DNA of 64,000 nucleotides from Stachybotrys elegans (Eukaryota > Ascomycota > Sordariomycetes > Hypocreales > Stachybotryaceae). Under the pieces are notes generated by a model. That model worked only from the letters and a program-made list of their open reading frames with translations, was not told the DNA's origin and searched no databases. The position numbers were made by a program, and so were the translations under genes. The DNA lies in the NCBI GenBank assembly GCA_020746835.1, contig JAGPNK010000002.1, positions 558,001 through 622,000 of the forward strand, given 5' to 3'. This document shows, in pieces, positions 39,580 through 49,458 of the stretch (its first letter is position 1; every line of letters begins with the position of its first letter).

Positions 39580-42147
39580 TTAGCTGCTTGAGGCAATCCT
39601 CTCTCCCCCCGGTTTATTCGACCCGTCAGTCAGATAATAACCCACTACGGTCTCTGGAACTGCTAAGCAGGTCGCCATATTAATGATGTAGCGGTTGGCC
39701 GGTTCCTCGCCCTCGTCCCGGAGCGGCTTTCTTACCGCTTTTCTTGCGAATCTAATTGCGCAAGTTGTGCATATGAGCTCGGGATAGATTGGCACCGCTG
39801 TCGAGCATACCGAAAGGCTTAAAGCGACATTTTTCTTGAGATGTGTGTCTAGGATGTGAGATATGTGGATAATGCCTGCCTGAGGAACCTCGTCGGAGTT
39901 TTTCGAGGGATTCATGCTCCGGACAGTGTCTGGCCATCTGCCAAGGATTTCATCCATCGTATAGATCTTTGCAGCGAACGGTGGCAGAGCAGGGAGCTGG
40001 TTATTATGTTGACAAGTAGCGGAAGGCATCATCCTGATGGCAGCGCTGAACGCATCACTGGGATCCACAATCCGCCAATGCGTTCTTGTCTTAATTCGCA
40101 GCAAGAGTCGGTAGAATTTGTCGTCCATCTGACAGAGAATGACATCACTCTCTACACGCTCTTTGTCCTCGATTAGGTTGAGCGAATGGTCAACAAAAGA
40201 CGCTTCCTTCTTATGCTTCGAGAGAAAAGCCGCCACGTCTTCCGTATTCTCTGTTTCAATAATGGCAAAGTTCTCTTCGACACTCCGAAATTGGCTGCTG
40301 CGGTCATCACGCCTCGTAATGACTCCGAGGCGACCCTTTGATCCCACCAAACCGAAGCATCCTCTCACAGAGAGTTCCTTGGTCAGATCGAGCCACGGTG
40401 CCTGCGCCGCCAAATTTCCGTACTGAATCGCCACAAAGGCGGTTCCGCCAAAGTCCGAGTGTTCGGGTGAAACCGATGTTTGGAACGGGCATCCCAGATA
40501 CACGCACGACACTGTTGCAAACCAAGTGCTCCAGCAGACTTTAGACTCGCTGGCCAGCTCAAGGAGGAGGGTCGTAATTCCTTCAACGATGGGGTCCACG
40601 GAGAGAACGGCAGAGGCGTCGCTGACCCCAAAACCATCGGCTATGCCATGGGCTAAAAGAAGAAATGTTTCTTCCAAGGCAGTGCGTTTTAGACAGCCAA
40701 GTCGGAGTCTACCAGTCTTCATGTTAGATCCCCGGTCATTGATTCGTCCACAGCAGTCCATGCACAAACACTCCTTGGACACTTTCGTCATCAGATCAGC
40801 CAGAACAGGAAAGTATTCAAGGACCATGCTCAAGCTGCGCTCCGAATCCCATGCACTAGTGCCATGGGCAGGACCAGAGTCGGAGGCGGCCTGTGACCGG
40901 TTCTCAAAGGCAATTTGAGATGCAGGTGTATTGCCCCATTGCAAACTGATCATCGCTGGGAATTTCTTGAGGATTAGGGAAACCGTTACATCGTCGGGGG
41001 CCGCCTCTCTCCCTGGTTCAGCGCTGAAGCCGGGAGCGGAAAAGCCGTCCTGCGCTGACAACGGAACATGTAGTAACCATCGCATCATAAACTGGGCCGA
41101 AGATTTTACCAAAATCTGGAGTCCTTTATTCCACATTGGGCTATCACCAGGATACGGTCGGGGAATGTCGTATAGCTTCTGCCTGATCCCGGGCTGCGGC
41201 GGCAGGTCGGTGAATTGGGAGAATGAGAACCCAGACAAAAGCTCTTCAAAGTTCCCCGAAATGTGTCGGAGAATCTCGTATGACTCTCGTTCAACCAAGC
41301 CGCAATTGCCATCTCCAGGACACAAAGATGCCACGCGGACTTCGAGCTCCCGATCAGGATTCCCGAGTGTTGCATTGTAGACAATCCGTCCGCCCGCGTT
41401 GACGATGACGGTCCCGTCATAGTGAAGTAGAAGCCAGAGGAGGACATCCCGCAGGAGGTGGTCTGTGCGAAGGATAGCCTTTGATGGGCAGTGGGCATAA
41501 ATGATGTTTGTCACAATGCCAAAGTCACCAGGTTCGAGATAGTGGCCTCTTGGACAGAGTTCAAGAAGCTCCTGCGGCAGTGGAATTGTATCGCAGCCGA
41601 CATTGACAACGTTGTACCAGACGCTGGAGACAATCTTACGTACCACTGCCCGCAGCCTCGTGTGCTCAGGACTATAAATGGCCGAGTCTAGAGGGGAAAA
41701 GTTTCCATGGTGCGGATCCGGGCGACGAGATTCCATGATGAGAGCTGTCAGCATCTCCGTCACGATTCGATCATCCCTGTGGTGCTGAAAGAGACATGCA
41801 ACTGTCGACACAACCCAGCTCAAGTGGGGATCGCCAGCCATCAAACGGCCCAACGACCCGGACTGCTGGAGAAAGAGTGGACCAACACTCATAGTGTCGA
41901 GGCCGCGGATAACCTTGTCGAAGAATTGCTGGCCATGTTTGTTGGCAAATACGAGGTCCTTGGCCTTCTCCATACAGTCAAGAAGCTCGTACTGGTTCAG
42001 CTTCTCCCGGCCAAGCCACTGCCCAATTTCCCATGCGCCTTTCAAAAGGGAGCCAGACGACGTTGTTGCTTTTAGTAGCGCGGTAGTCAAATCAATCGCT
42101 CGAGCCGCTAGGTCGAGACTGCCAACCTGGGTTCCGGGGTTAGACAT
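39580..42147 (-). CDS. Uncharacterised large protein, no known domain (855 aa)
   Basis: A single uninterrupted frame from the ATG at 42147; a longer open frame upstream has no ATG. I do not recognise a domain. Visible features: an N-terminal helical segment (LDLAARAIDLTTALLKATTSSGSLLKGAWEIGQWL), a hydrophobic strand pair (LLWLLLHYDGTVIVNAGGRIVYNATLGNPDRELEVRV), a cysteine cluster (ECLCMDCCGRINDRG) and a CTTCAIRFARKAVRK segment near the C-terminus that could bind metal. There is no signal peptide and no clear membrane helix. Codon use looks less GC-biased than in the neighbouring housekeeping genes, but I could not measure it. The length of the intact frame strongly argues for a real protein. 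I recall similar orphan proteins in other Sordariomycetes, with no assigned function. Confidence 0.75.
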   Translation of the reverse strand: MSNPGTQVGSLDLAARAIDLTTALLKATTSSGSLLKGAWEIGQWLGREKLNQYELLDCMEKAKDLVFANKHGQQFFDKVIRGLDTMSVGPLFLQQSGSLGRLMAGDPHLSWVVSTVACLFQHHRDDRIVTEMLTALIMESRRPDPHHGNFSPLDSAIYSPEHTRLRAVVRKIVSSVWYNVVNVGCDTIPLPQELLELCPRGHYLEPGDFGIVTNIIYAHCPSKAILRTDHLLRDVLLWLLLHYDGTVIVNAGGRIVYNATLGNPDRELEVRVASLCPGDGNCGLVERESYEILRHISGNFEELLSGFSFSQFTDLPPQPGIRQKLYDIPRPYPGDSPMWNKGLQILVKSSAQFMMRWLLHVPLSAQDGFSAPGFSAEPGREAAPDDVTVSLILKKFPAMISLQWGNTPASQIAFENRSQAASDSGPAHGTSAWDSERSLSMVLEYFPVLADLMTKVSKECLCMDCCGRINDRGSNMKTGRLRLGCLKRTALEETFLLLAHGIADGFGVSDASAVLSVDPIVEGITTLLLELASESKVCWSTWFATVSCVYLGCPFQTSVSPEHSDFGGTAFVAIQYGNLAAQAPWLDLTKELSVRGCFGLVGSKGRLGVITRRDDRSSQFRSVEENFAIIETENTEDVAAFLSKHKKEASFVDHSLNLIEDKERVESDVILCQMDDKFYRLLLRIKTRTHWRIVDPSDAFSAAIRMMPSATCQHNNQLPALPPFAAKIYTMDEILGRWPDTVRSMNPSKNSDEVPQAGIIHISHILDTHLKKNVALSLSVCSTAVPIYPELICTTCAIRFARKAVRKPLRDEGEEPANRYIINMATCLAVPETVVGYYLTDGSNKPGGERIASSS

Positions 42148-43532
42148 GGTTGGCAAACTCTCAGACTGCCAGCGTTGGGTTGGACTGATGTGCTGCAAGC
42201 GATGAAACTACGCGACTCGTCAAAGGATAAATAAATGTATGTCGATCAAAGCAACCTTTGGTAAATCGGACGGCCGAGGGCTACGCCGTTGAGCCCACTA
42301 GGATGGCAAGCCGTGCAAGTGTCCTCAAGGTTAGAAGATACGAAGCCTAGCGAAATGCCGGGGGAAGAGTTAACAATAGGCGTCCACATACACACCGTCA
42401 CATCGTCAGAGAACATAGATAGTCACTCACCCCACCCCCAAAACGACGACTATGCCGCTTGGTTGGGCTGGATAGTGCTGAAACCAGAAGGCACAATAGA
42501 GTACATACTGTACCGGTAGCATATACTAGGTCTAAGGCAATAAATAGCCTTAACCTGTAAGAGCACTTGGAGAGGTAAAATTTTAGTGCTGTAAACTGGC
42601 TTTTGTGAATGCAAAGGGACAATGCTGGTTTTGCAAGTGCTAGGATCAAGGAAATAGTAGCCTGCAAAGTGCGCAAAGTTCTGAAGAGGACAAGGAAACG
42701 AAGCGAAAGAGGGGGACAGCCAGCTTAACGACTGGACCTATTGTGATGAGTCACACTTCATTGGGGGCCAAAACAGCTCCTGATAGAAGAACACTGTGGA
42801 TGACCCACAACGAGACTTGTACTAGAGCTTTTTTGAACAAAAATGCGGAAGCTGAACCTGGTTGATGTTGTATGTACTTGGTACGGAGTAGCGAGAAAAG
42901 TATTTTAAAAACTTGACAGTTGCAAGCCCAAGGCTTATCCTTTGTTGCTTATGATAGTGACTACAGTCTGGCTCTGCTCCTTGTGGCTGGCCAGTCAGGT
43001 ATCTTGCGCGGCAGCTTGACTATGGACATGATAGCTTCCGATCAGGTGGTGGGGCTGCGGAAAGCTTCATATCTAAATTGTGGTGGCTACTCTTTTCAGA
43101 TCGATGGGTGTATGCCTGTCTATCATCTGGCCAAGTCCATTTCCTCTGCTTCTTCATCAATTACATGAATCGTGCCTTGGTAGGTACATCATTGCCCTGG
43201 AAAAGCTACTAAGTACCGAGTAGTATTAGTAGCGGACTCTTAGCACCCCTGACCCCTGCTTATCGATAACTCGATTCTGTCCGACGGAACAAAGGTGGGC
43301 GAGGCAAGCCGGCAGGGTCCTTGATAACACGCTGGTATTTCGATGGGTTGAGCTGGCAATTGTCACACGCCACTTTTTCCTCTTCTCCCAAACATTCAAT
43401 TGCTCCAGCCTCCCTCGAGTGTACCGAGTCCTTGGCGGTTCCTACTTCTGCTTGTCCTTCTTTTTCCATTTCATATTCCCTCTCCCGCCGTCTCCCACAG
43501 CCAAGTTCCCTTAGCTGGGCAACTCCGGCGCA
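42148..43532. other. Divergent interval, 1.4 kb
   Basis: The orphan gene reads left and the ER J-protein gene reads right. The 42480-42960 part is comparatively AT-rich and has no readable gene. The right 200 bp contains a possible unfolded-protein-response element (separate entry) and a CT-rich leader (tcccgccgtctccc). Confidence 0.5.
43328..43334 (-). promoter_or_regulatory. Possible UPRE (CAGCGTG) upstream of ER J-protein gene
   Basis: On the reverse strand this reads CAGCGTG, the core of the yeast Hac1-bound unfolded-protein-response element, and continues with a T as in the classical KAR2 site. It lies about 200 bp upstream of the ATG of an ER chaperone gene. A seven-base match can occur by chance, so this is suggestive only. 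Confidence 0.4.
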
Positions 43533-44869
43533 ATGTGGTTCTACAGTTCATGGCTGCTTGTCCTGGTCGTGCTGGCCCAGCTGGCTCTCTGTGCTGAGGA
43601 CTATTACAAGGTATGCTCGTCCTTGCCTCACTCCTTTACACGGGAGACTAATGGCCTCGCAGGTCCTCGGTGTGGATAAAAAGGCCACCGACAAGGAGCT
43701 CAAGTCAGCATACCGCCGGCTCTCCAAGAAATACCACCCCGATAAGAACCCGTATGTAAATGCCTTCGTCGCTGGCCTCGACCCCCCTCCGCTAACTCGC
43801 AGGCAGTGGCGATGAGACCGCCCACGACAAGTTTGTCGAGGTCTCCGAGGCCTACGACGTGCTAAGCGACGCTGAGATGCGCCAGCTCTACGACCGCGGC
43901 GGCCATGAAGCCGTCAAGAACCGCCAAAACGGCGGCGGCGGCGGCCACGACCCCTATGACATCTTCAGCCGCTTCTTCGGCGGCCACGGGCACTTTGGCC
44001 ACTCCTCGCGCGAGCCCCGCGGCAACAGCGTCGAGGTGCGCATCGAGATCCCCCTGCGAGACTTCTACAACGGCGGCTCTACCGACTTCCAGTGGGAGAA
44101 GCAGCACATCTGCGAGGCTTGCGAGGGCACCGGTAGCGCCGACGGCCAGGTCCACGAGTGCCCGACGTGCGCGGGCCGCGGCGTCCGCATCGTCAAGCAG
44201 CAGCTCGCCCCTGGCATGTTCCAGCAGATGCAGATGCGCTGCGACGCCTGCGGCGGCCGTGGCAAGACCATTAAGAACAGGTGCAACGTGTGCCACGGCA
44301 ACCGCGTGGAGCGCAAGCCCACGACCGTCACTGTCAAGATCGAGCGCGGCGCCGCCCGCGAGAGCAAGGTGGTCTACGAGAACGAGGCCGACGAGAGCCC
44401 CGACTGGGTGCCCGGCGACCTCATTGTCAACCTGATGGAGCGCGCGCCCTCCCGCGAGGACAACCCCAACAAGGTGGACGGCGCCTTCTTCCGCCGCAAG
44501 GGCGACGATCTCTTCTGGACCGAGGTGCTCTCGCTGCGAGAAGCCTGGATGGGCGGCTGGACACGCAACCTGACGCACCTAGACGAGCACGTGGTGCGCC
44601 TGGGCCGTGAGCCAGGGCAGGTCGTGCAGCCGGGCCACGTCGACACCATCACGGGCGAGGGTATGCCCAAGTGGCACGAGGACGGCGAGAGCGTCTACCA
44701 CCACCACGAGTTCGGCAACCTCTACGTCACGTACGAGGTGGTGCTGCCGGACCAAATGGACAAGGGCATGGAGAAGGAGTTCCGCGCCCTCTGGGACAAG
44801 TGGCACGCAAAGACCGGCGTCGACCTGCGCGCCGACAGCGGCCGGCCGCCCGCCAAGGACGAGTTATGA
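43533..44869 (+). CDS. SCJ1: ER-luminal type-A J-protein with C-terminal KDEL (Scj1/ERdj3-like, 409 aa)
   Basis: This is the Hsp40 co-chaperone of ER Hsp70 (BiP/Kar2) for folding and ERAD. Three exons: 43533-43610, 43663-43751, 43807-44869; introns 52 and 55 bp. The signal peptide is about residues 1-20 (WLLVLVVLAQLALC). The J domain covers about 22-88 with YHPDK (HPD at 51-53). A Gly-rich linker containing DIFSRFFGG follows. Four CxxC zinc motifs are CEACEGTG, CPTCAGRG, CDACGGRG and CNVCHGN (about 158-218), then substrate-binding C-terminal domains. The last four residues are KDEL, an ER-retrieval signal recognised by the Erd2 receptor. The second intron must use the distal AG of tandem CAGGCAG; the proximal one gives an early stop. 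Confidence 0.95.
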
Positions 44870-45377
44870 TGATGACGAGGGAGGACCTATTTTCTTCTTG
44901 TCCATGTGTGTATGTGCTGCGCAGAGCAGATATGAAAAGGCATATATAGATTTGGCAATGCACTGTACAAGGCGCTGCAATGGAAAGCTTGTTCTGAAGA
45001 GAGGCTCTCTCTGCGTCGTATGCGAATGTATGACCGGACGATGTCATGAGCCACTCCGTGATACGATGAGGTATGCTGTTGGGCTGTTCAGATCGGTACG
45101 CCCGTCCTTGATGCGAGGTTGCCCTGCCATCTCTCCTTCGCAGCCGCAGTATGGCACCCTCATCACCACCACATACATCTCCAAGTCATCCATCCACGCT
45201 TCATACTCCCCTGCCTCAACATTGATGCACAGCTCTTTCCACCATCTATATAATCCTCCCTCCTCCCCTCCCTCCCTGTCTTCTGTCTCTTCTCCCCAAT
45301 CCTTCTCCCAACACATCTCAAAAACAAAAATCTACAAACAATACGCAAACGCAAGCCGCCCCCAAGATATAAACACA
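44870..45377. other. Intergenic, about 500 bp, strong-looking promoter at right
   Basis: This is the J-protein 3' flank followed by the promoter of the small acidic protein. The last 200 bp has a TATA-like element and a CT-rich then CA-rich leader, which is typical of highly expressed fungal genes. Confidence 0.55.
45246..45252 (+). promoter_or_regulatory. TATA-like element of small acidic-protein gene
   Basis: TATATAA lies about 126 bp upstream of the ATG at 45378 and is followed directly by a CT-rich tract (cctccctcctcccctccctcc). This arrangement is common in strongly expressed filamentous-fungal promoters. Confidence 0.5.
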
Positions 45378-45614
45378 ATGTCCGACCAAAAGACCACCAC
45401 CATCGAGCCCGTCGTGCTCCGAAAGCCCCAGCCCGCCCCCTTCGCCCCCAAGGCGGACGAGGCCCAGCACGAGGACCAGCCGCAAGAGGCCACCGAGGCC
45501 AAGGACGAGCTCAAGGACGAGCCCGCCGGCGACAAGACGTCCAAGGACACCAAGCTCCCCACCGTCGAGGACGTCATCGACGAGGAGGACCATGCTAAGA
45601 AGAATGACAAGTAA
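45378..45614 (+). CDS. Small acidic disordered protein (78 aa)
   Basis: The ATG at 45378 begins MSDQKTTTIEPVVLRKPQP and the frame ends EEDHAKKNDK. The product is rich in Glu, Asp, Lys, Pro and Ala, has no cysteine, no hydrophobic helix and no known domain, and should be unfolded. The coding call rests on the promoter arrangement, the clear start and stop, and strong third-position C/G bias (GACGAG, GACAAG, GCCCCC). No intron is needed. Function is unknown; a nuclear or stress-related disordered protein is possible. Confidence 0.7.
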   Translation: MSDQKTTTIEPVVLRKPQPAPFAPKADEAQHEDQPQEATEAKDELKDEPAGDKTSKDTKLPTVEDVIDEEDHAKKNDK

Positions 45615-46165
45615 AGGAAAGCAGCCTCGCTTGGGGTGTAGGGTTGTTATGGCTTTTGGAGAGACGCTGCCCTCGCCCTGCACCGGTGCTTTCGCTGTGC
45701 TCGGCGGCATTTTTGTCGTGACGGGTGAAGCATAGGATCTGAGGCTCTCTGCTTGGACTGCCACGTCCACAGCATGACAAGACGCCAATATCATTTACTA
45801 GTCAGCTAGTAAACAAGTTCTGATTTTCAATCCATTGCCCCTTTGTGGTTCCTTCATGTGAAATCTAGTATACACTCTTCTTCCTCGATGTGATGTAAGC
45901 CATACGGGACCCAAGACAATTTCTAAGTAGGCGTTTACAACCAAACCCTGGAAATATCACATACAATTATGTCTATTCATTGAGTCGGTTTAGTGTATGC
46001 ATTCATATCTTCGTTTCTAACATTTATCAGAAAATAGCGAGAAAAGACATCATTACATCATGATCACCAGCCCCTATTCCTTCCGCACGACACGAGACTA
46101 GCAAAACGTAAAGAAAAGAAAAACAAACAGAAAACCATCCAACCAAGGTCGTTATCATAGCATCA
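45615..46165. other. Convergent 3' flanks, about 550 bp
   Basis: Separates the small acidic-protein gene from the reverse-strand DUF3824 gene. The middle is AT-rich (about 45780-46090), as expected for two polyadenylation regions. Nothing else seen. Confidence 0.55.
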
Positions 46166-49100
46166 TCATTTCCTCCTCCTGTGCTTCGCGTTCCTATCAT
46201 CCTCATCATCATCCACCCTGCCATGCCCCCGACTGCTCGATTCCGCCTCCGGTAGAAGAAGACCGCCAACCCCGCCCAAGAGCTGCATCCAACTGTTGCG
46301 ACCCTCAATCACGCCCGTCATCGTCTTGGCCAGCCTCTCCACTACCTCTGCCTCCGTGCCGCCCACCTGCCATGAGCCCTTCGCGTCCCAGTCACCCGCA
46401 TGCTGCGGCTTTCGCACGAACTCGCCGCTTCTGCTGGTCCATCCCTTGTGGCTCGAAGCTCGGCCATCCAGGGGCTTTCCTGTGGCGTCGAAACGGTCTG
46501 GTAGGTTCTCTACTTCTTCTTCAACGTCGGACACACCGGTCTCATGGGCTCTTGCGCCGCCGCGCCGAATCACAGGTCGGTCAGACGAAGGGTCAGACGA
46601 GCGTCGACGGCGGAACTCGGGACGACTGGCAACGGTTTTGCTGTCATCGACGTCCTCGTCTTCCTTGTGGGGTTTAGACTTGCTTTGACCTGCCTCGTGC
46701 TTCTCTTTCTCCCGCTGGTGTCTCTCCATAGTCATGGAGCTCTTTGGGGATAGTGGAATAAAAGATACCGACTTGGAGACTGGGATGCGAATTCTGTCCG
46801 CAGTGGCGCCAGAGTCTGGTGGTACAGAGGCAGACAGCCGCTCTGCAGGATCAGGTTGTTTTGAGCGAGCACGTCTTCTCCGCTCTCTACGTGGTGCTTC
46901 ACCATCGCTCGGTTCCCTGGTCGGCGGCGAGTCTCTGCGCGAAGGAACTGCCGCAGGTTTCGGAGTAGAGTCTGCGACGGCAGAAGGCTCCCTGCTCGGA
47001 GCGACGGATCGGTCTCTCTTTACACCTGCTCCATGGTCAGCCCTTATCACTCGGCCTCCAGCATGAGACGAAGCTCGCGCTGTACGGCTAGACGCACCAT
47101 CTTCATCTCCGCCGTCGCGGCCTCGATGGCTTCGGGAGATGTCACTCACATGGTTTGGCGGAATGCCCCCAGTGGGAGGCTGTCCCGGAGGAGCTGGGGG
47201 GTAGCCGCTCGGGCCCGGTCCAGGTCCCGGAGGAGGCCCTGGGGGTGCCGCCGGCGGGTAGCCCATGTAGTCCTGCGGGACGTATGTCGAGTAGGTGCCG
47301 GCCGCAGGGTTTGCCTGGTTATTATACGGCGGGTTGGGCTGGTCATGGTACGGCGGGTTGGGCTGGTCGTGGTACGACGTGTTGAAGCCGCTCATGGCAG
47401 GACCCTCAGGGTATGGGGGGTAGTAAGCTCCTCCGGAAGCTGTAGGTGGTGAGTGTGAGCGGGGAGGTCGATCGTTGTAGTAAGCATCTCTCTCATCGAT
47501 ATTATTTACGTCCCGATCATATCCTAGCTAATGTTAGCTAGCGCTGCAGAGGGGGTGCATTAAGACTCACGCCTCCTCTCACGATCGCGGTCTCTCGAGG
47601 CACGGCGGTCCCGAGACTCTGCATCCCTCGAGGCCCTATCTCGACTTTCCTCCTTGCGGTCGTGGCGATCCTTCATCTCCTTAATGCCCATCGCCGCAGC
47701 GCCTGCCGCCGCCATGTTTCTCAGCCGACTATGGCTCCGCTTCTTGTCATCCTCCGAAAGAGAGGCTGATCTCTCGCGCTCGCGTCGACGTCGACGTCTG
47801 CGCCGCCTCTCCTCTGCCTCTGACTCATAGTTCCTTTCCGATGCACCAGGGGCTTCCGAGGGAAGAGGGGAATTGCCGTACTCGACCAGGCCCAGCTCGG
47901 TGCCGCTACCATGTTCTGAGTGGAGGGACCTGGCCCTGGATCTGCTCCTGCTGTGAGAGGACTTGCGTCGACGGCTACGACTTTCCTCATCGCTGCTGTA
48001 CTCGCGGTCGTCCTTCTTATCCCTGTGGTTCTTCCACATCTTGGAAGCTACTCCCGCGGCCGCGGCGGCACCAGCAATCTCAGCGCCGCGTCGAATCCTG
48101 GACTTGCTCCGCGATCGGCTGCGCGACTTGCTCTTGGATCTGTCGCGGAACTTCTTGACGATGCCGGCGGCGGCGGCGGTTCCAAGGGCAGCCTTGGCAA
48201 CGTTGGAGAGGCTACGTCGGCGACTCTTGCTACGAACACTGCGAGACCGAGATCGGGAGTATTCGCTGTCAGAGTGACGACCATTGCGGCGCCTGCTTCG
48301 GCCACGGCTAGCTTCTTCCTTTTCGACCTTGTTGGCTTGGATGTACTTGGCAGCACCGGCAGCGGCCAGTGCGACGGCAGCAACACCAAGACCCTTCTTA
48401 AGGAGGTCGTGACGATCGCGATCCTCTTCACCATAGCGATCCGTGTATGCGCTGTGTGCGCGTTTGAGAGCCTCGGTACCCAAGGCACCCAGAGCAGCAC
48501 CAGCAATAACCTTGCGGCCACGATGTTCGGCCAAGTCACCATCTTTGTCACGACGGCTGGACAGGTAGGCTGTCAGACCAGCAGCAGCTAGAGCACCCTC
48601 GGCAAGATGACGTTTGTGGTGGGGGCTCTCGCTTCTCTCACGGCGAACGACGGTGCGACGCACATAGTAGTCGTCGTCCTCGTGGCCGTCACGGTGGTGC
48701 CGATGCCGACCCACGATGCCGAAGTCACGGTCGCGATCGCGGTCGTAGGGTCCAACTTCACGCCTTTCGTGGCGGTAATAGTACTCTTCGTCAATGGGCT
48801 CACGGCGAACGAGCTCGCGCTCCGGCTCCTTTTCTCTGATTACAACGACGCCGGGTTCCTGGCGAGGAACGATGATGGGAGCGGGAGGAGGGGCCTCCTG
48901 GACAATAATCTTCTGGGGCTCAGGGGCGCGCTGGCGCACGATGACGGGTGCAGGCGGAGGGTCGACTTGGGTGTAGTACTCAGTCTCCTTGCGATAGCGC
49001 TCGTACTCGTGGCCGTGGGGGTCCTCGTAGCGCTCCTCAACGCGCTTCTCGACCTTGATATCATCGTCATGATGATGATGGTGGTGATGGTGGTGGGAGC

Positions 49101-49458
49101 GCCTGTCCCAGTCACGGTCGTCCTTTTGCTCATAGACGCTGATGCGAGATCGATCATCTCGAGGGTCCCGGTCTAGATCACGGTCATAGTAGCCCGGACG
49201 GTGCCTGTCACCATAGGGCTCAAAGGCGGAGCGGGGCCTGTCGGGTGCAGCAGAGCGACGCTCGAGTTCAAGAAGGTCTCCCGAGGTGCGGCCCGAGTAG
49301 CGAGAGCGATAATCATCGTCGACTTCGATGCGCTCGGTACGTTCGTAGCGATCGGGATGGACTTTGTAGCGACGGACAGTGGTGGTGGTCTTGTAGCGGT
49401 CGTCGTCGTCATCGCTGTCGCCGCGATAGACGCGGGTCTCGCGGTAGACGTCGCCCAT
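46166..49458 (-). CDS. DUF3824-type protein, Arg/Ser- and Asp/Arg-rich (1081 aa)
   Basis: Two exons, 49458-47571 and 47523-46166, joined over a 47-bp intron (donor GTGAGT, branch GCTAAC, acceptor GCTAG). The first half is charged (RDRD, SRSRSRS, DRHDRK runs) and includes nine consecutive His. Between roughly residues 290 and 480 it has several short Ala/Gly-rich helices (LAEGALAAAGLTAYLSSR; VIAGAALGALGTEALKRA; GLGVAAVALAAAGAAKYI; VAKAALGTAAAAGIVKKF; GAEIAGAAAAAGVASKMW), the glycine-zipper-like pattern of the DUF3824 family. The second half is Pro/Tyr-rich, then basic, with a conserved C-terminal block (LPDRFDATGKPLD, WTSRSGEFVRKPQHAGDWDAKGSWQVGGTEAEVVERL). The ATG at 49458 starts the family sequence (MGDVYRETRVYRG). 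Role unknown; the RS-like composition hints at nuclear or membrane association. Confidence 0.85.
49069..49095 (-). repeat. Nine-histidine coding run
   Basis: Nine consecutive His codons, a mixture of CAC and CAT, lie in the N-terminal third of the DUF3824 protein between RRS and DDD. Codon mixing shows that the residue run itself, not only a slipped trinucleotide, is maintained. Such runs can bind metal or direct proteins to nuclear speckles. Confidence 0.9.

Noticed and set aside
43862..44578. 238-codon reverse frame in the J-protein gene
   Set aside because: Antisense to the zinc-motif exon; Ala/Val-rich composition typical of a complement of GC-rich coding sequence.
47026..47149. Possible second intron in the DUF3824 gene with a GTGAGT donor and GAGCAG acceptor
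   Set aside because: Its 124-bp length is not a multiple of three and removal puts a stop directly after the junction, while the unspliced frame continues into the conserved C-terminal block.
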